Assembly: GCA_000697335.1 (NCBI GenBank)
Contig: JNEM01015620.1
Span: forward strand, 1 to 18,279
DNA: 18,279 bases
Origin: Conidiobolus incongruus B7586
Taxonomy: Eukaryota; Entomophthoromycota; Entomophthoromycetes; Entomophthorales; Conidiobolaceae
Direction of reading: 5' to 3'
A model generated the notes under the pieces. The model made no database searches. It saw only the letters and a list, made by a program, of their open reading frames with translations, and was not told the origin of the DNA. The position numbers were made by a program, and so were the translations under genes. Within the stretch, counting starts at the first letter, position 1; every line of letters starts with the position of its first letter. Below are positions 1 through 9,365 of this stretch, piece by piece.

Positions 1-518
1 AAAATATAAATTAATTGACAATCTCCTTATATAATAATTTATTAAATCATTTTTTAAATTATAAAATGATTATTTGCTATTAGCTTAAATCTATAGTCAT
101 AATAATAAAATCTCATAAACTATAATAAATTATTTAATTATTAATGATTATATTATAAATCTATAATAAATTAAAAACTATTTATATGATAAAATATTTA
201 TATATTAAGTACCCTTTTATTTAATATAAGAAGTTTTGTTTAAATTTTAATAATATCAAAACCAAACATTTAGGATTCATGATAAGTTATTAAATATATA
301 ACTAGGGTAATATAAATATCTATTTAAATATATTAATAAAACATATATTACTTTGATTTCAATGTTATCAATTAAAATACATAATAGTTTCTGAATTATT
401 TTTGTAATTATATCAAGAATAACGTATTAATTTATTTTAAAATTTAAATTAAAAATATTTTCAATATCCTAAAATTAGTTTTCGTTCTTAATTGGAAATT
501 ATAATCAATATATCTAAT
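1..518. other. A+T-rich intergenic desert, no gene seen
   Basis: Dense TAA/TTA-rich sequence in all six frames with no open frame worth reporting, no RNA gene signature and no clear repeat. It leads directly into the decayed repeat that starts near 519. Confidence 0.6.
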
Positions 519-930
519 ATGGAATAATCTTGTCCATTATTCAAAAAACCCCAATTATCATATTAATTCAAAAAGTTATATTAAAAATATATTATTTGAT
601 GAATTAGTTAAACCTATCACTTTTTGTTAATAAATCATTTATGTTAACAAAAATCAACAATGGAAATTAATATTAGATTATAATAAACAAACTAATATAT
701 TTATCCTTTTATCTTTATTTCAATAATATCTAATCTCTAAGTTTTTTATATTATATTTATAAAAGTATTAATCTATGTTAAATATGAGATATTTATTTTA
801 TTTATAATAAATTATATTTAATTTAGTGAACCTTATTAATTTCCTTTATTTTTGTGATAACCTATTGTTTATCATTAATAATTCCCTATTTAATTTCTTA
901 AAACTTATTTCTTTTATTAGCAAAAGTTAT
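519..930 (+). repeat. Decayed copy 1 of an unidentified coding-like repeat
   Basis: This stretch aligns by eye with the reverse complement of 5237-5655. Shared blocks in order include AATAATCTTGTCCATTA near 523, an ACAAAAATCAACAATGGAAA block near 648, and a block reading AGTGAACC.TATTAATT near 825. Most differences are A or T here where the other copy has G or C, so this is the more A+T-decayed copy. Translated on the + strand it keeps a short run like WNNLVHY and a KNQQW motif seen in the other copy, so the ancestor was probably protein-coding. The frame is broken many times. The family is not recognised. Weak similarity may continue to about 1430 opposite 4830, at a matching distance. Confidence 0.7.
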
Positions 931-1960
931 TATATCTAAATAAATTACTAAATATTATATAATACTAAAAAATTAGCTATATTATAATAAGTATTAAAAA
1001 AAACTATTATTTAAATTATTATATATTTTAATATATATTATAATATTATTCTTAATATTATAAATATTTATAAATTAATTCTATTCTAATTATAACTTTA
1101 TTTGATACTTAATATCATAAGGAAAAAAAAATCAACTTGAATAGAATAAAAATTTAGTAATAATTTTACTAATATAGTATAAAGAAAAACTTAATATAAA
1201 AGTAATATGGTATAGAATATAATAATATAATATAAAAATATAAATAATGGTTAATTTATCTTTGAATTAAAATAAGTTATTAATATATTAAGATTTATAT
1301 TAGATAGTGCTAATATATTATAATATTAACAAAATATAATCTCAACCTTAGGAATAATATAGAGATAATAGATAATAAGGTTTGAGAGGAAAAAAGTGGA
1401 ATCTAGTTTATTGAATTATTTAATATTATCTATATAATTAATGTATTTATAAAAGTATAGATTAATTATATAATTTATAGTTAATTAAATTATATAAAAA
1501 TATATAGATAAATTTAAAAAACTGGTCCCTTAATAAGAATAACATTTGTTAAATAATATTAAATTCATAATTTTGATTATATCATAAAATTAAAAATGTT
1601 CAATAATATTTATTAAAATAAATTATTAATAATTTTATCTATTTTGGATAATTTATAAATAAAATTAGCTATATTATTTTAATAAATTATTATTTCATAT
1701 TATACTCAAATCTTGGATTAAAAATTTTATATGGAGAGTGTCATTTAAAAAAAATAATTATCATAAGAAATTAATTTGGTTATAAAAAATAAATTTTTAT
1801 TAATTTTAATATTTAATTAAAAATTTTATTTTACTTTTAAAAATTAATTTATAATTTTTTTAAAATCAAAATCAAAATTTGAAATATTTTGAATAAGATA
1901 TTCCAATTCAAATCCCATAACTATAATTGGTCTAATTCATAATATATATAATTATCAATT
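931..1960. other. A+T-rich spacer, possible faint tail of repeat copy 1
   Basis: No open frame or RNA gene is visible. A G-richer patch at about 1350-1430 resembles the reverse complement of about 4880-4810. Its distance from the clear part of copy 1 is close to the distance seen in copy 2. This is suggestive only. The final few hundred bases must contain the promoter of the RRM gene, but no individual element can be named. Confidence 0.35.
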
Positions 1961-1966
1961 AAAGGA

Positions 1967-1984
1967 ATGAAAGTCGAAATTTGA
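1967..1984 (+). promoter_or_regulatory. Possible 5-codon upstream ORF ahead of the RRM gene
   Basis: ATG AAA GTC GAA ATT TGA ends 59 bases before the start codon at 2044, with no other ATG between them. If the transcript starts upstream of 1967, this would be the first AUG met by scanning ribosomes and could damp translation of the main frame. The transcription start is unknown, so the role is inferred. Confidence 0.3.
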
Positions 1985-2043
1985 AAGACTGGATTAAAAA
2001 AGAAAACATAGCTTATATAAATATAATATATACTATTAAACAT

Positions 2044-2898
2044 ATGATTTCTGTAATTAATCCTTTTAAACCTTTTAATTTCCTTTTTAAATCTTCAAAT
2101 GTTCAATTCCTACGTCAATTAGCCTCGAAATCGATATTAGTTTCTAATCTCAATCCCAATCTAAATAATAATGATATAGAGAGTTACTGCCAAAGCCTAA
2201 TTAATTACGAATCTATTAAATTCAATTTACCCGAAAACAAATTTAATATTATTGTCGATTCAATGGAAGTCAACGGTGCTTTAAATATTTTAGCTCATAG
2301 CAAACAACTTGGCGAAAATATCAAAGTTGAGATTGATCAAAATATTCCTGAAAATACTACAAAAATGAGAACTCTATACGTAAGTAATTTACCCAACTAC
2401 ATGGAAGAAGATCAATTACGTGAGCTATTCAAAACTGAAGTCAAAGTCCTGGGGTGTCGCATAAAAAAACGCGAAGGATTCCGGACATGCGTAGGGTTTG
2501 TAGATGTTCCAGAAACTGATTTGACATTAGCCATGTTCAAGTTTAATCTTATAAAATTAGATGGTCGAGAAATTTCCGTAGTTCCTACGAAATCTGCTAA
2601 CCCTATTGACGATCTTCCCATCACTTTATATTTAACCAACATACCCAAAGAAACCTCATTAAACACCTTATTCGAAGCTATCAATCCCAAAGTACCTGTA
2701 ATTGCGATAAGATTTCCAAAAGTTCGGGATACTTCTATCAAGACTTATACGAATGCATTTTGTGAAATTTATAGAAAGGATTTGGATAAAGGGCTCGAGA
2801 TTTTGAATAAGTTGATAATTGACGGGAATGCATTGAGGGCTTCAGTAGCTAGGAGTCAAACTATTGCTACAGGATTGAAGACAAGAAGACGTTTTTAA
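2044..2898 (+). CDS. RNA-binding protein with three RRM domains (284 aa)
   Basis: The product is a likely RNA-binding protein built of three RNA recognition motifs and little else. The RNP2 strands read ILVSNL (residues 31-36), LYVSNL (111-116) and LYLTNI (195-200). RNP1-like strands follow as RTCVGFVDV (147-155) and, weaker, TNAFCEIY (236-243); the first RRM lacks a good RNP1. The protein ends in a basic tail, KTRRRF. Architecture like this is known in poly(A)-binding, splicing and nucleolar proteins, but I cannot assign a specific orthologue. The frame is open from 1963, but the first ATG is at 2044, so I start there; an upstream TTG at 1981 is not a credible eukaryotic start. No intron is needed. 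Its G+C is visibly higher than the flanks. It converges with the small gene at 3543-3797. The first 25 residues (FKPFNFLFK..., few acidic residues) could be an organelle-targeting leader, which is a guess. Confidence 0.88.
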   Translation: MISVINPFKPFNFLFKSSNVQFLRQLASKSILVSNLNPNLNNNDIESYCQSLINYESIKFNLPENKFNIIVDSMEVNGALNILAHSKQLGENIKVEIDQNIPENTTKMRTLYVSNLPNYMEEDQLRELFKTEVKVLGCRIKKREGFRTCVGFVDVPETDLTLAMFKFNLIKLDGREISVVPTKSANPIDDLPITLYLTNIPKETSLNTLFEAINPKVPVIAIRFPKVRDTSIKTYTNAFCEIYRKDLDKGLEILNKLIIDGNALRASVARSQTIATGLKTRRRF

Positions 2899-3320
2899 GA
2901 GAATTCTAATCCATTTATTTGAAATATCAATGGATTTCAATATAATATGATTAATTATAAAAAACAGCTAATAGATCTATTCATTCAATTGAATCAGCAT
3001 CATATCAATTAATGATCAAATCATATCTATTGCAATACTATGTATATAATTTCAATTCAAATTTTAAACTTCTATTTAATATTACAATTTTTATTTATCA
3101 AGGACTTTCAATGACTATTCATTAATTTTATAATATACCAATAAAATTATTGATGAATATATTCTTTTGAAATATTGGATTAAAGTGAAATCAAGTTAAT
3201 TAAAACAATGAAATTTTGAATTGAAATATTAACAAAAAATATCTAAAAACAATTAGATTAACGATTGATGATATTTAATTGAAAGTTACAAAAATATTTA
3301 TGATAATTAACACTAATTCT
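2899..3320. other. 3' intergenic region after the RRM gene
   Basis: A+T-rich with no open frame. It presumably holds the 3' untranslated region and poly(A) site of the gene ending at 2898; several A-rich AATAAA-like words occur, but none can be singled out in this composition. Confidence 0.4.
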
Positions 3321-3452
3321 TTCGGTTTTAAGGTCTCTATTTGAGATTGTTTTAGGTTAGAATTGAATTTCTCAATTTGGAAACCGGAATTTGAAAATTT
3401 TTGAAATTCTAAGTATTTAGGGAAACTAAAAATTCTCTTATTTTGAGAGTTT
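3321..3452. other. Foldable G+C-richer patch between convergent genes
   Basis: Several complementary arms lie close together. TTCGGTTT (3321-3328) can pair, with a bulge, with AAACCGGAA (3381-3389). Inside that outer stem are two hairpins: TCTC-tattt-GAGA (3334-3346) and AATTGA-atttc-TCAATT (3361-3377). A separate 8-bp hairpin with one G-T pair has its TCTC/GAGA core at 3434-3448. Together the first three give a three-way-junction shape. The patch has no open frame. It could be a structured 3' UTR, a small RNA, or chance; no RNA family is recognised. Confidence 0.3.
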
Positions 3453-3542
3453 AAAATATGGGTATTATTTAAGATTCAATATAATATATTATAATCATAG
3501 ATTTATTTATTGTACAAAAATTTCAATTCAAAATCCAGCACT

Positions 3543-3797
3543 TTATCGTGAATAATAATAACTTTTATAACCTTCAGAATATGAGGATTTTTTAAAGTAT
3601 TCACTAATATACCCAGCTACTATTGGAACAGTATAAGTCAACAATACTAAAAATTTCACTAATATTTTGATATTGTCAATTTCATCCATTTCGTCTAAGA
3701 TTTGAGAAACTGAAGATTTGTATTTAATTCTACTGGGATAAGTATTTTCAGTTTGTGAATTGATGTCTTGAGCCTCTTCAGAATTACATTGATTCAT
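3543..3797 (-). CDS. Small protein with one predicted membrane segment (84 aa)
   Basis: I do not recognise the family. The N-terminal 30 or so residues are polar and Asn/Gln/Ser/Glu-rich. An acidic stretch, ILDEMDEIDNI, follows. Then comes a hydrophobic run, KILVKFLVLLTYTVPIVAGY, at about residues 44-63, long enough to cross a membrane once. The tail is Ser/Tyr-rich (YSEGYKSYYYSR). This looks like a small tail- or signal-anchored protein with an acidic cytosolic side, which is an inference from composition. In DNA this A+T-rich, where stops are frequent, an 84-codon frame with a proper ATG is unlikely by chance, and local G+C is slightly raised. It converges with the RRM gene. Further exons cannot be ruled out. 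Confidence 0.6.
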   Translation of the reverse strand: MNQCNSEEAQDINSQTENTYPSRIKYKSSVSQILDEMDEIDNIKILVKFLVLLTYTVPIVAGYISEYFKKSSYSEGYKSYYYSR

Positions 3798-4599
3798 AAT
3801 TAATTTAAGAATAGAATGGCTATAACTTTAAATACTAAAATAATACAAATATTAAGGATTGTTAATATTTTAAATTTAGATTGAACATTAATCGAATTTA
3901 TATCAGTCTAATTATCTAGCGCAGCCCTTCCTAACATATTTACTAATAAATAACTATTATTTTATCAATTATGACTCTTTTAACCACCTTTTAATAATTT
4001 ACCCGCATTCCAAATTTGAAAATTTTTGTCATCATGTGCCAAGTTTAATGGATAATCTATTATTTATTGATAATTGTGAACAATTAATTAGTCAATCCTT
4101 GGTAATTTTCTAATTAATATATCAACATATTATTGAAAAAATTATTAATTTCATAGAATCAATATCAACTATTTAGTAAACGCACTATTGTTTTGAATTT
4201 TCTATACTATTAAATCTTTCAGATATTTTGAAAGATTAAATTTTACACAGTTAAATTTTCGTAATTACATATATATTTAAAATAAACCTTAAACTGAGCA
4301 ATTGACAATATTATTCAATACTAAGTCAATTTATATACCTTTTTCATTATTACTTTAAAATTTACTAATTAATTAATATATATTTTAAATTCCTTTGTAA
4401 TAAGTTTACATAAATCCTTTAATTTGATAAAATTATATAACAAAATTTGATAATTTACCATTTTAATCAAATATCAAATATCAAACATTATTGATACTTT
4501 TATGCAACATTTTATCAGATATATTATTGAATTTAAACAAGATGATCTGATTTATTAATAAATTATTTAATTTCATTCAATCAAATTTATTAGTGTTAG
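3798..4599. other. Intergenic region upstream of the small membrane protein gene
   Basis: No open frame or RNA gene. The part next to 3797 should hold the promoter of the minus-strand gene. A slightly G+C-richer patch lies at about 3905-4050 (contains AGCGCAGCCCTTCC), with no recognisable site in it. Confidence 0.4.
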
Positions 4600-4990
4600 A
4601 AAGCCAATTATTATCTTCCAATAGTTATGTTGTATTTTGAAAATACCTGTCTTGATTCAATAGTTAAGTTTATACTACCCTTCATTTATAGTGGCTTTGT
4701 TTGTCCATAATCAAATGATGTTTTTTAGTTCCCTTTATTAGAATTTATCCAAATCTTAAGTCAGTCACTGAACAAATTATTTAAACCAAGAAGTGATAAG
4801 GTTAGAAAGGGGTTCTATTTTTTTCTGGATACTCTGCTACAATGTCTCAATAGTAAGTTAGCTTTAAGACATACAGCTCCAATATGTTAAATAGCAGGAT
4901 TAATAAATCATTTACTAAATCATATTACAAGTACTTTTCTAACGATGACTTTATTTAGATAATTTAAAATTGCAACAGTTACATAAATTA
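4600..4990 (-). pseudogene. Decayed coding-like segment, unidentified
   Basis: On the minus strand, reading from about 4990 down, one frame gives long protein-like runs such as HIGAVCLKANLLLRHCSRVS and NPFLTLSLLGLNNLFSD, broken by several stops. The mix of hydrophobic stretches and basic clusters suggests a relic of a membrane protein. It lies downstream of, and on the same strand as, the coding-like repeat copy at 5174-5656, and may be the later part of the same ancestral gene or element. The G+C is higher than in the flanks. I cannot name the family; a seven-helix receptor is one loose possibility because of the run INPAI, but this is very weak. Confidence 0.4.
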
Positions 4991-5173
4991 ACAATATAAT
5001 TATTCTAATAATATTCTATAATTTAAATAATTAAAAAATTAAAAAAATAACCCTAGTTAATAATTTGTTCATATTAGAAAACAGGTGATATGATAGAAAT
5101 ATTATGATGAATGTCCAATAATAATATCAATGATTTGAAATATAATTTTTTAATTTATCTATTAGCTACATTA
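4991..5173. other. A+T-rich gap between two coding relics
   Basis: Low-complexity A+T-rich stretch, including a run near 5033-5052 of mostly A with T. It could be a decayed intron or an insertion within the ancestral sequence; nothing specific is visible. Confidence 0.3.
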
Positions 5174-5656
5174 TCAATATTGTAAACAGAATTGAAAGTA
5201 ATCATTAGTAAAATTTTTATTCATATCATTGTTACTGTCAACCTTAATTGTGAGAGGAAATAGACTTTTAGAGCTTAAACAGTGAATCATCAGTGGTAAA
5301 ATATAGGTTACTACAAAAGTAAGGGTAATTAATGGGGTTCACCAATTTAGGTGAAAATGGCTTATTGTGAATAAAGTAAAAATCTTACACTCGTCATAAC
5401 TAAATACTTTTGTGGGTCTTACGAGAAAAACTAAGAGACTGGATATTTTTGAAATGAAGATAGAAAGGAAATACTTATTAGTTAGCTTATAATAGTCATA
5501 TATTGGTTTCCATTGTTGATTTTTGTGGACATGAATGACTTTTGGGTGGAAAGTAATAGGTTCAACCAGTTCATGAAATGTGGTACCTCCAATGTGACTA
5601 TTTTAATCAGTGTGGTAATCAGGATTTCTTGAGTAATGGACAAGATTATTCCCCAT
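5174..5656 (-). pseudogene. Better-preserved copy 2 of the unidentified coding-like repeat
   Basis: The minus strand has one frame running about 160 codons from an ATG at 5656 with only two interruptions, which is striking in such A+T-rich DNA. Readable stretches include MGNNLVHYSRNPDYHTD, FHELVEPITFHPKVIHVHKN, KYFLSIFISKISSLLVFLV and ITLTFVVTYILPLMIHCL. The last two are hydrophobic enough to be membrane segments. The region from 5655 to 5237 is homologous to 519-930 in inverted orientation. I do not recognise the protein. It could be a degenerate member of a host multigene family or part of a mobile element; the two inverted copies 4.3 kb apart are compatible with either. Confidence 0.55.
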
Positions 5657-6997
5657 CAATACATTATTTAAAACTTTTTTATTCTTTATACTTTAAATAA
5701 TTATTTACATTAGGAAAAAAAATTATTTTTCAATGTATAAAAAATTGGATAATATTATTAATATTTTAATAGGACGAAGTTAGTAAATATATCTAAATAA
5801 AAACAATAGTCATATATTCAATTGGAATTAATACAAAGGATTTTGTTTTCTCTATTGCTTTATCAATTTTTGAACTCAACTTAATCATATTTGTTAATCT
5901 TCAAAATTATAGAATTAAGTATTATTATCATTCAACTGATATAAATTATATTAATATTGATTTTTTAATTATTATTATATATGATCAATTGTATAATAAC
6001 ATATTATTTATCAAGTTTAAAATATTAAAACATATAAACTATGATAATTCGGTCATATTCCAAAAATGGGTAATATCTTGCCTGGAATTATATATATATT
6101 TCCCTCAATTTCATAAAAATTTCAATATACTTAACTGGAAATACTAAAATATTTCACGATTTGATAATATAAAATATTATAGCTATTATAATTCATTATA
6201 TTAAATTTTAAATAAAAAAATTCTTAAATAATAATTATTAATACAAAAAATGTAAACATTTCTGATAATATTACTATGTCAGTAAATTTGTAATTCTCGC
6301 AATATATTTTAATAAATAATAATTCACTTAAAGATTTATAAGAGTATTTAAAATATAAGATTATATATAATATCCAAAATGCTTTGACCTATTATATCAT
6401 TGAATATAAATGATTCATCGAAATAATTTGATAACATTTGATATTAATTACTAAGGATATTAAAAACAAAATTGATACATGAAAAGAAAAGGAGTTTAAA
6501 AGAAATTAATATATAATTTTATAAAATATCAAATTTATTAACTATAATTATATTAATCATTTATTAACTTGAATTTTATTTGAAAATAATTACTTCGCTA
6601 ATTCCTACTAATCAATCGATATTATATATTTAGGATTCTACAATTTAATTAAATTAAATATTATGAAAATTTTTATTTTAATTTGAGATATTTAATATTA
6701 TGTATTTGATTAACTGATTGATTTACATATATAAAAATTGACACTAGAGATATGTATTTAAGAATATTCAGAGTTACTAACATTGCTATTTAACTATGTG
6801 ATATATGTGGTGATATTTAAAACTATTATTTCATAATGTTATGAACTTTTTATCAAAATATATATTATTATATTAAAACACAATATATTATAAAATATCT
6901 TAATTTATTTTAATATTTCAATATTTCATTAAGCTTGTATACTAATGAATATCTTTAAATATTGTTATATATAAATTTAATATAACTTTAATTAAAA
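5657..6997. other. A+T-rich desert, no gene seen
   Basis: About 1.3 kb without an open frame, RNA gene or clear repeat. Short A/T tracts dominate. It ends at the TA dinucleotide (6998-6999) next to the left end of transposon C. Confidence 0.55.
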
Positions 6998-6999
6998 TA

Positions 7000-7210
7000 A
7001 ACAAACTTAAAAAAATAAGTTAAAACATAAAAATCACCTAAATATTTACTTATAATTTAATTAACTCTTAACCAAATGAATTTAAACTAAGATATATAAT
7101 TAAAATATTTTATTTGATTATAATCAACTATATTTAATTATATTTAAAAATATTATTGGTTAAAATATCAAGGTTTAAGCTTTAATTAATATATGTTATA
7201 AATTTTTAGT
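7000..7210. repeat. Left terminal inverted repeat of transposon C
   Basis: Outer site at 7000-7035 and a second, inner site near 7165-7207 (GGTTTAAGCTTTAA then GTTATAAATTTTTAG). Both match, in inverse, the right end of C at 11221-11437. A TA precedes the repeat. Confidence 0.65.
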
Positions 7211-7214
7211 TAAT

Positions 7215-7495
7215 AAATTAAAAATATATATAAAACAAAACTTACTTAAGCTTTATTTTTTTTATTATATTATATATATATATATATATATATTTATTAT
7301 TAAATTAATTTAATTAACAATAATATTATACTTGAATCCTATTTTAAAAAAATTAATTTATAAATTAATTAGTTTTATAATTGGTATAAACAAACTTATA
7401 AGTTTTTTGAAATTATTAATATTATCTAATATATAATATTATGCTTTTATTAAAATTAATATAAAAAATACAGTTAAATTTTAATTTAAATAATA
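7215..7495 (+). pseudogene. N-terminal relic of the transposon C transposase
   Basis: The part at about 7320-7490 matches, base for base with many changes, the helix-turn-helix coding region of transposon A read from about 8690 down to 8600. A shared block is TTAATTARYTTTATAAT followed by a CAACTTAT-like stretch. In a Tc1-type transposase this region binds the terminal repeats. The reading is broken by many changes and stops abruptly where element A was inserted. Confidence 0.6.
7271..7292. repeat. (TA)11 microsatellite
   Basis: Eleven uninterrupted TA units in the 5' part of transposon C, downstream of its inner terminal repeat. Length variation between strains is likely. Confidence 0.9.
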
Positions 7496-7705
7496 CACTA
7501 GCCTATAAAAGTAAGTCATAAAATAAAAAATATCAATATTTCTATTAATATCTTAATTAATTCTAATTTAAATAAACATATATTAAACTATGTAATTAAT
7601 ATATATTTTTTATTTATAATATAATATATAAATTTAAATTTAATTAATTATTAATTGATATATTAAAACTAAAAGTATATCTAGGATAAGTTATAAACTT
7701 GCAAG
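7496..7705. repeat. Left terminal inverted repeat of transposon A
   Basis: Outer site at 7496-7525 (core ATAAAAGTAAGTCATAAA) and inner site at about 7685-7697 (GATAAGTTATAAA). The outer and inner sites share the ATAAGTYATAA core in the same orientation, about 180 bp apart. Confidence 0.75.
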
Positions 7706-7721
7706 TTTTAGTATTTATAGA

Positions 7722-8790
7722 AAATTTAATATCTAGTATATTCATTTTTTATTTTTCTAACTTTTTTAAGTTTATAATATATAAAATTAATTAACTTTTT
7801 ATATTAAATAAAACTAATATTATTCTAAGCTTCTTAAATATATTTTTAAAATTAATCTAAATTTTTTACTCAAGGCAAAGTTTTAATTAATTTTTTTAAT
7901 TGATTCCAAAAATATTTAATTAGGTTAAAATTAAACAATTAAGGAGGTTTTTTTTTATAATAATTATTTTATTATTTTTAAGCTATTTAATAGTAGAATT
8001 TATAATATAATAAGGGGTATTATCTTGTTAAAAAATGATATTTGATTTATTTAATCTATATTACTTAATAGTTTTTTTAATATATTATTTAAAATACTTT
8101 AATATATTTTAATATTAATTCCCTTATCAGCCTTATAAAAATATTTTATACCTAAAGATAATATATATCCTTAAATTATAATTAACCCCCTATTATATTT
8201 TTAGGTTGTAATAATATAATAGTTATATAATAATTCTTTTATTAGATTTATTAAAATATATTTTTGCTTTATTAAATTAAATAACTTTACTATAGTTAAT
8301 TTCAATTTAACTTTAATATTAACATTTAAACTTTTACCTAGTTTTGTAATAAGACTTTTTTAGTTAAAAGTGTTTTTTTTAATATATAAGTGATATCTAT
8401 TCTAATATAAAGCATATATAATAATATTAGTATTAATTAATATTCTTGTATAATTTTATAATTCTTATTATACTTTTATAATAGTATTATACTTACCTGT
8501 ATTAATTAATTTATAAATATATTTTTTATTATATTTATCTATGATTTTATTACACTTAAGTTTTAATTTAGGTGTTTTTTTAACATTATGCTTAATAACT
8601 TTAACTTTAATAGATTAGCTAATATTAGTAATTCTATTAATCTCATAAGTTGATTTATTTTTATTATAAAGTTAATTAATATATAAGTAAACATTTTTAA
8701 CAAGTGATTTAAATATTATAATATTAATTTTAAAATATTAGCTTAATGGTTTTATAATATATATAATATAATAAAAAAATATATATAAGT
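7722..8790 (-). pseudogene. Degenerate Tc1-type transposase of transposon A
   Basis: A Tc1/mariner DDE transposase would bind the element ends and cut and paste it at TA. From the 5' side (right), an N-terminal helix-turn-helix part reads like IIIFKSLVKNVYLYIN then LYNKNKSTYEINRIT (about 8690-8600). The first catalytic block is at about 8286-8258, with FNK.KIYF where the family has SDE; the Asp codon is AAT at 8271-8273. The second catalytic block is at about 8015, F*QDNTPYYII, with its Asp kept. Then K*LKNNKI, and further on YFWNQLKKLIK. There are many stops and frameshifts, and no open frame survives. Length and order match a normal transposase of about 350 residues. It cannot make an active enzyme. 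Confidence 0.85.
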
Positions 8791-8819
8791 TTTGTTATTT
8801 ATATGTTTTTAACTTATAA

Positions 8820-9020
8820 ACCCATAAATTTATAACTTATTTTAATTAATTTTTAGGTTTTGTTATATTAACCAATAGTTAATAAAATATAATTAATTAT
8901 AATTAACTAATATAACTAAATTATATTTTTTAATTTGAATTCATTTAATTAAGAATTATTTAAGATATAAATAAATATATAAGTAATTTTAATTTTATAA
9001 CTTATTTTTATAGGGTAATC
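8820..9020. repeat. Right terminal inverted repeat of transposon A
   Basis: Inner site at about 8826-8841 (AATTTATAACTTATTT) and outer site at 8988-9020 (ATTTTATAACTTATTTTTAT then AGGGTAATC). Both are inverse matches to the left end, and a TA follows at 9021. Confidence 0.75.
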
Positions 9021-9022
9021 TA

Positions 9023-9134
9023 TATTAATTATATTTAAATAATTTAAAAAATATATGTCAAAATTAATTAATAAAAATTAATAAAATAATTTTATATTAA
9101 TATAATGAGAATTATAAAATTCTATAAGAATATA
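9023..9134 (+). pseudogene. Middle fragment of transposon C transposase
   Basis: The 112 bp stranded between elements A and B. Its last 40 bases align well with the internal part of the A transposase around 8460-8425 (reverse complement), sharing the word GAATTATAAAATT. This places it between the N- and C-terminal pieces of the transposon C reading and supports the nested-insertion model. Confidence 0.65.
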
Positions 9135-9136
9135 TA

Positions 9137-9345
9137 TATTAACCTATAAAAATAAGTTATAAAATCAAAAACACTTATATTTTTAATAATAACTTAATTA
9201 ATATTTAAAAAAATAAACTTAAATTAGACAATTAAAATCTATTATATTTATTAATAATATGTATCATTAAATGATGATATTTAGCTATTAATTGGTTAAA
9301 TTATAAACCTTTAAATTTTACCTAAGATAAGTTATAATTTTATAG
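9137..9345. repeat. Left terminal inverted repeat of transposon B
   Basis: Outer site at 9137-9170 (TATTAACCTATAAAAATAAG then TTATAAAATC), preceded by TA at 9135-9136. The inner site is at 9321-9337 (CCTAAGATAAGTTATAA). Confidence 0.78.
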
Positions 9346-9365
9346 GTTTTTGGTGATAAATAAAA

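Larger units (their letters stand above)
7496..9020 (-). mobile_element. Tc1/mariner-type transposon A, dead, inserted in C
   Basis: A 1,525-bp element with terminal inverted repeats CACTAGCCTATAAAAGTAAG at the left and the inverse of GATTACCCTATAAAAATAAG at the right. Each end is flanked by TA (7494-7495 and 9021-9022), the usual Tc1/mariner target duplication. The size fits the family's usual 1.3-1.7 kb. The transposase reads on the minus strand, from right to left. Bordering sequences on both sides belong to transposon C, so A inserted into C after C was in place. Confidence 0.88.

Noticed and set aside
1981-2043. Start of the RRM protein at a TTG at 1981
   Set aside because: A TTG start is not credible in a nuclear eukaryotic gene, and the added 21 residues are not RRM-like. 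The first in-frame ATG is at 2044, and the frame upstream reaches a stop at 1960-1962 without another ATG.
2412-2741. 109-codon frame on the minus strand
   Set aside because: It lies wholly inside the RRM gene on the opposite strand, has no recognisable domain, and is open only because the coding gene lowers stop density there.
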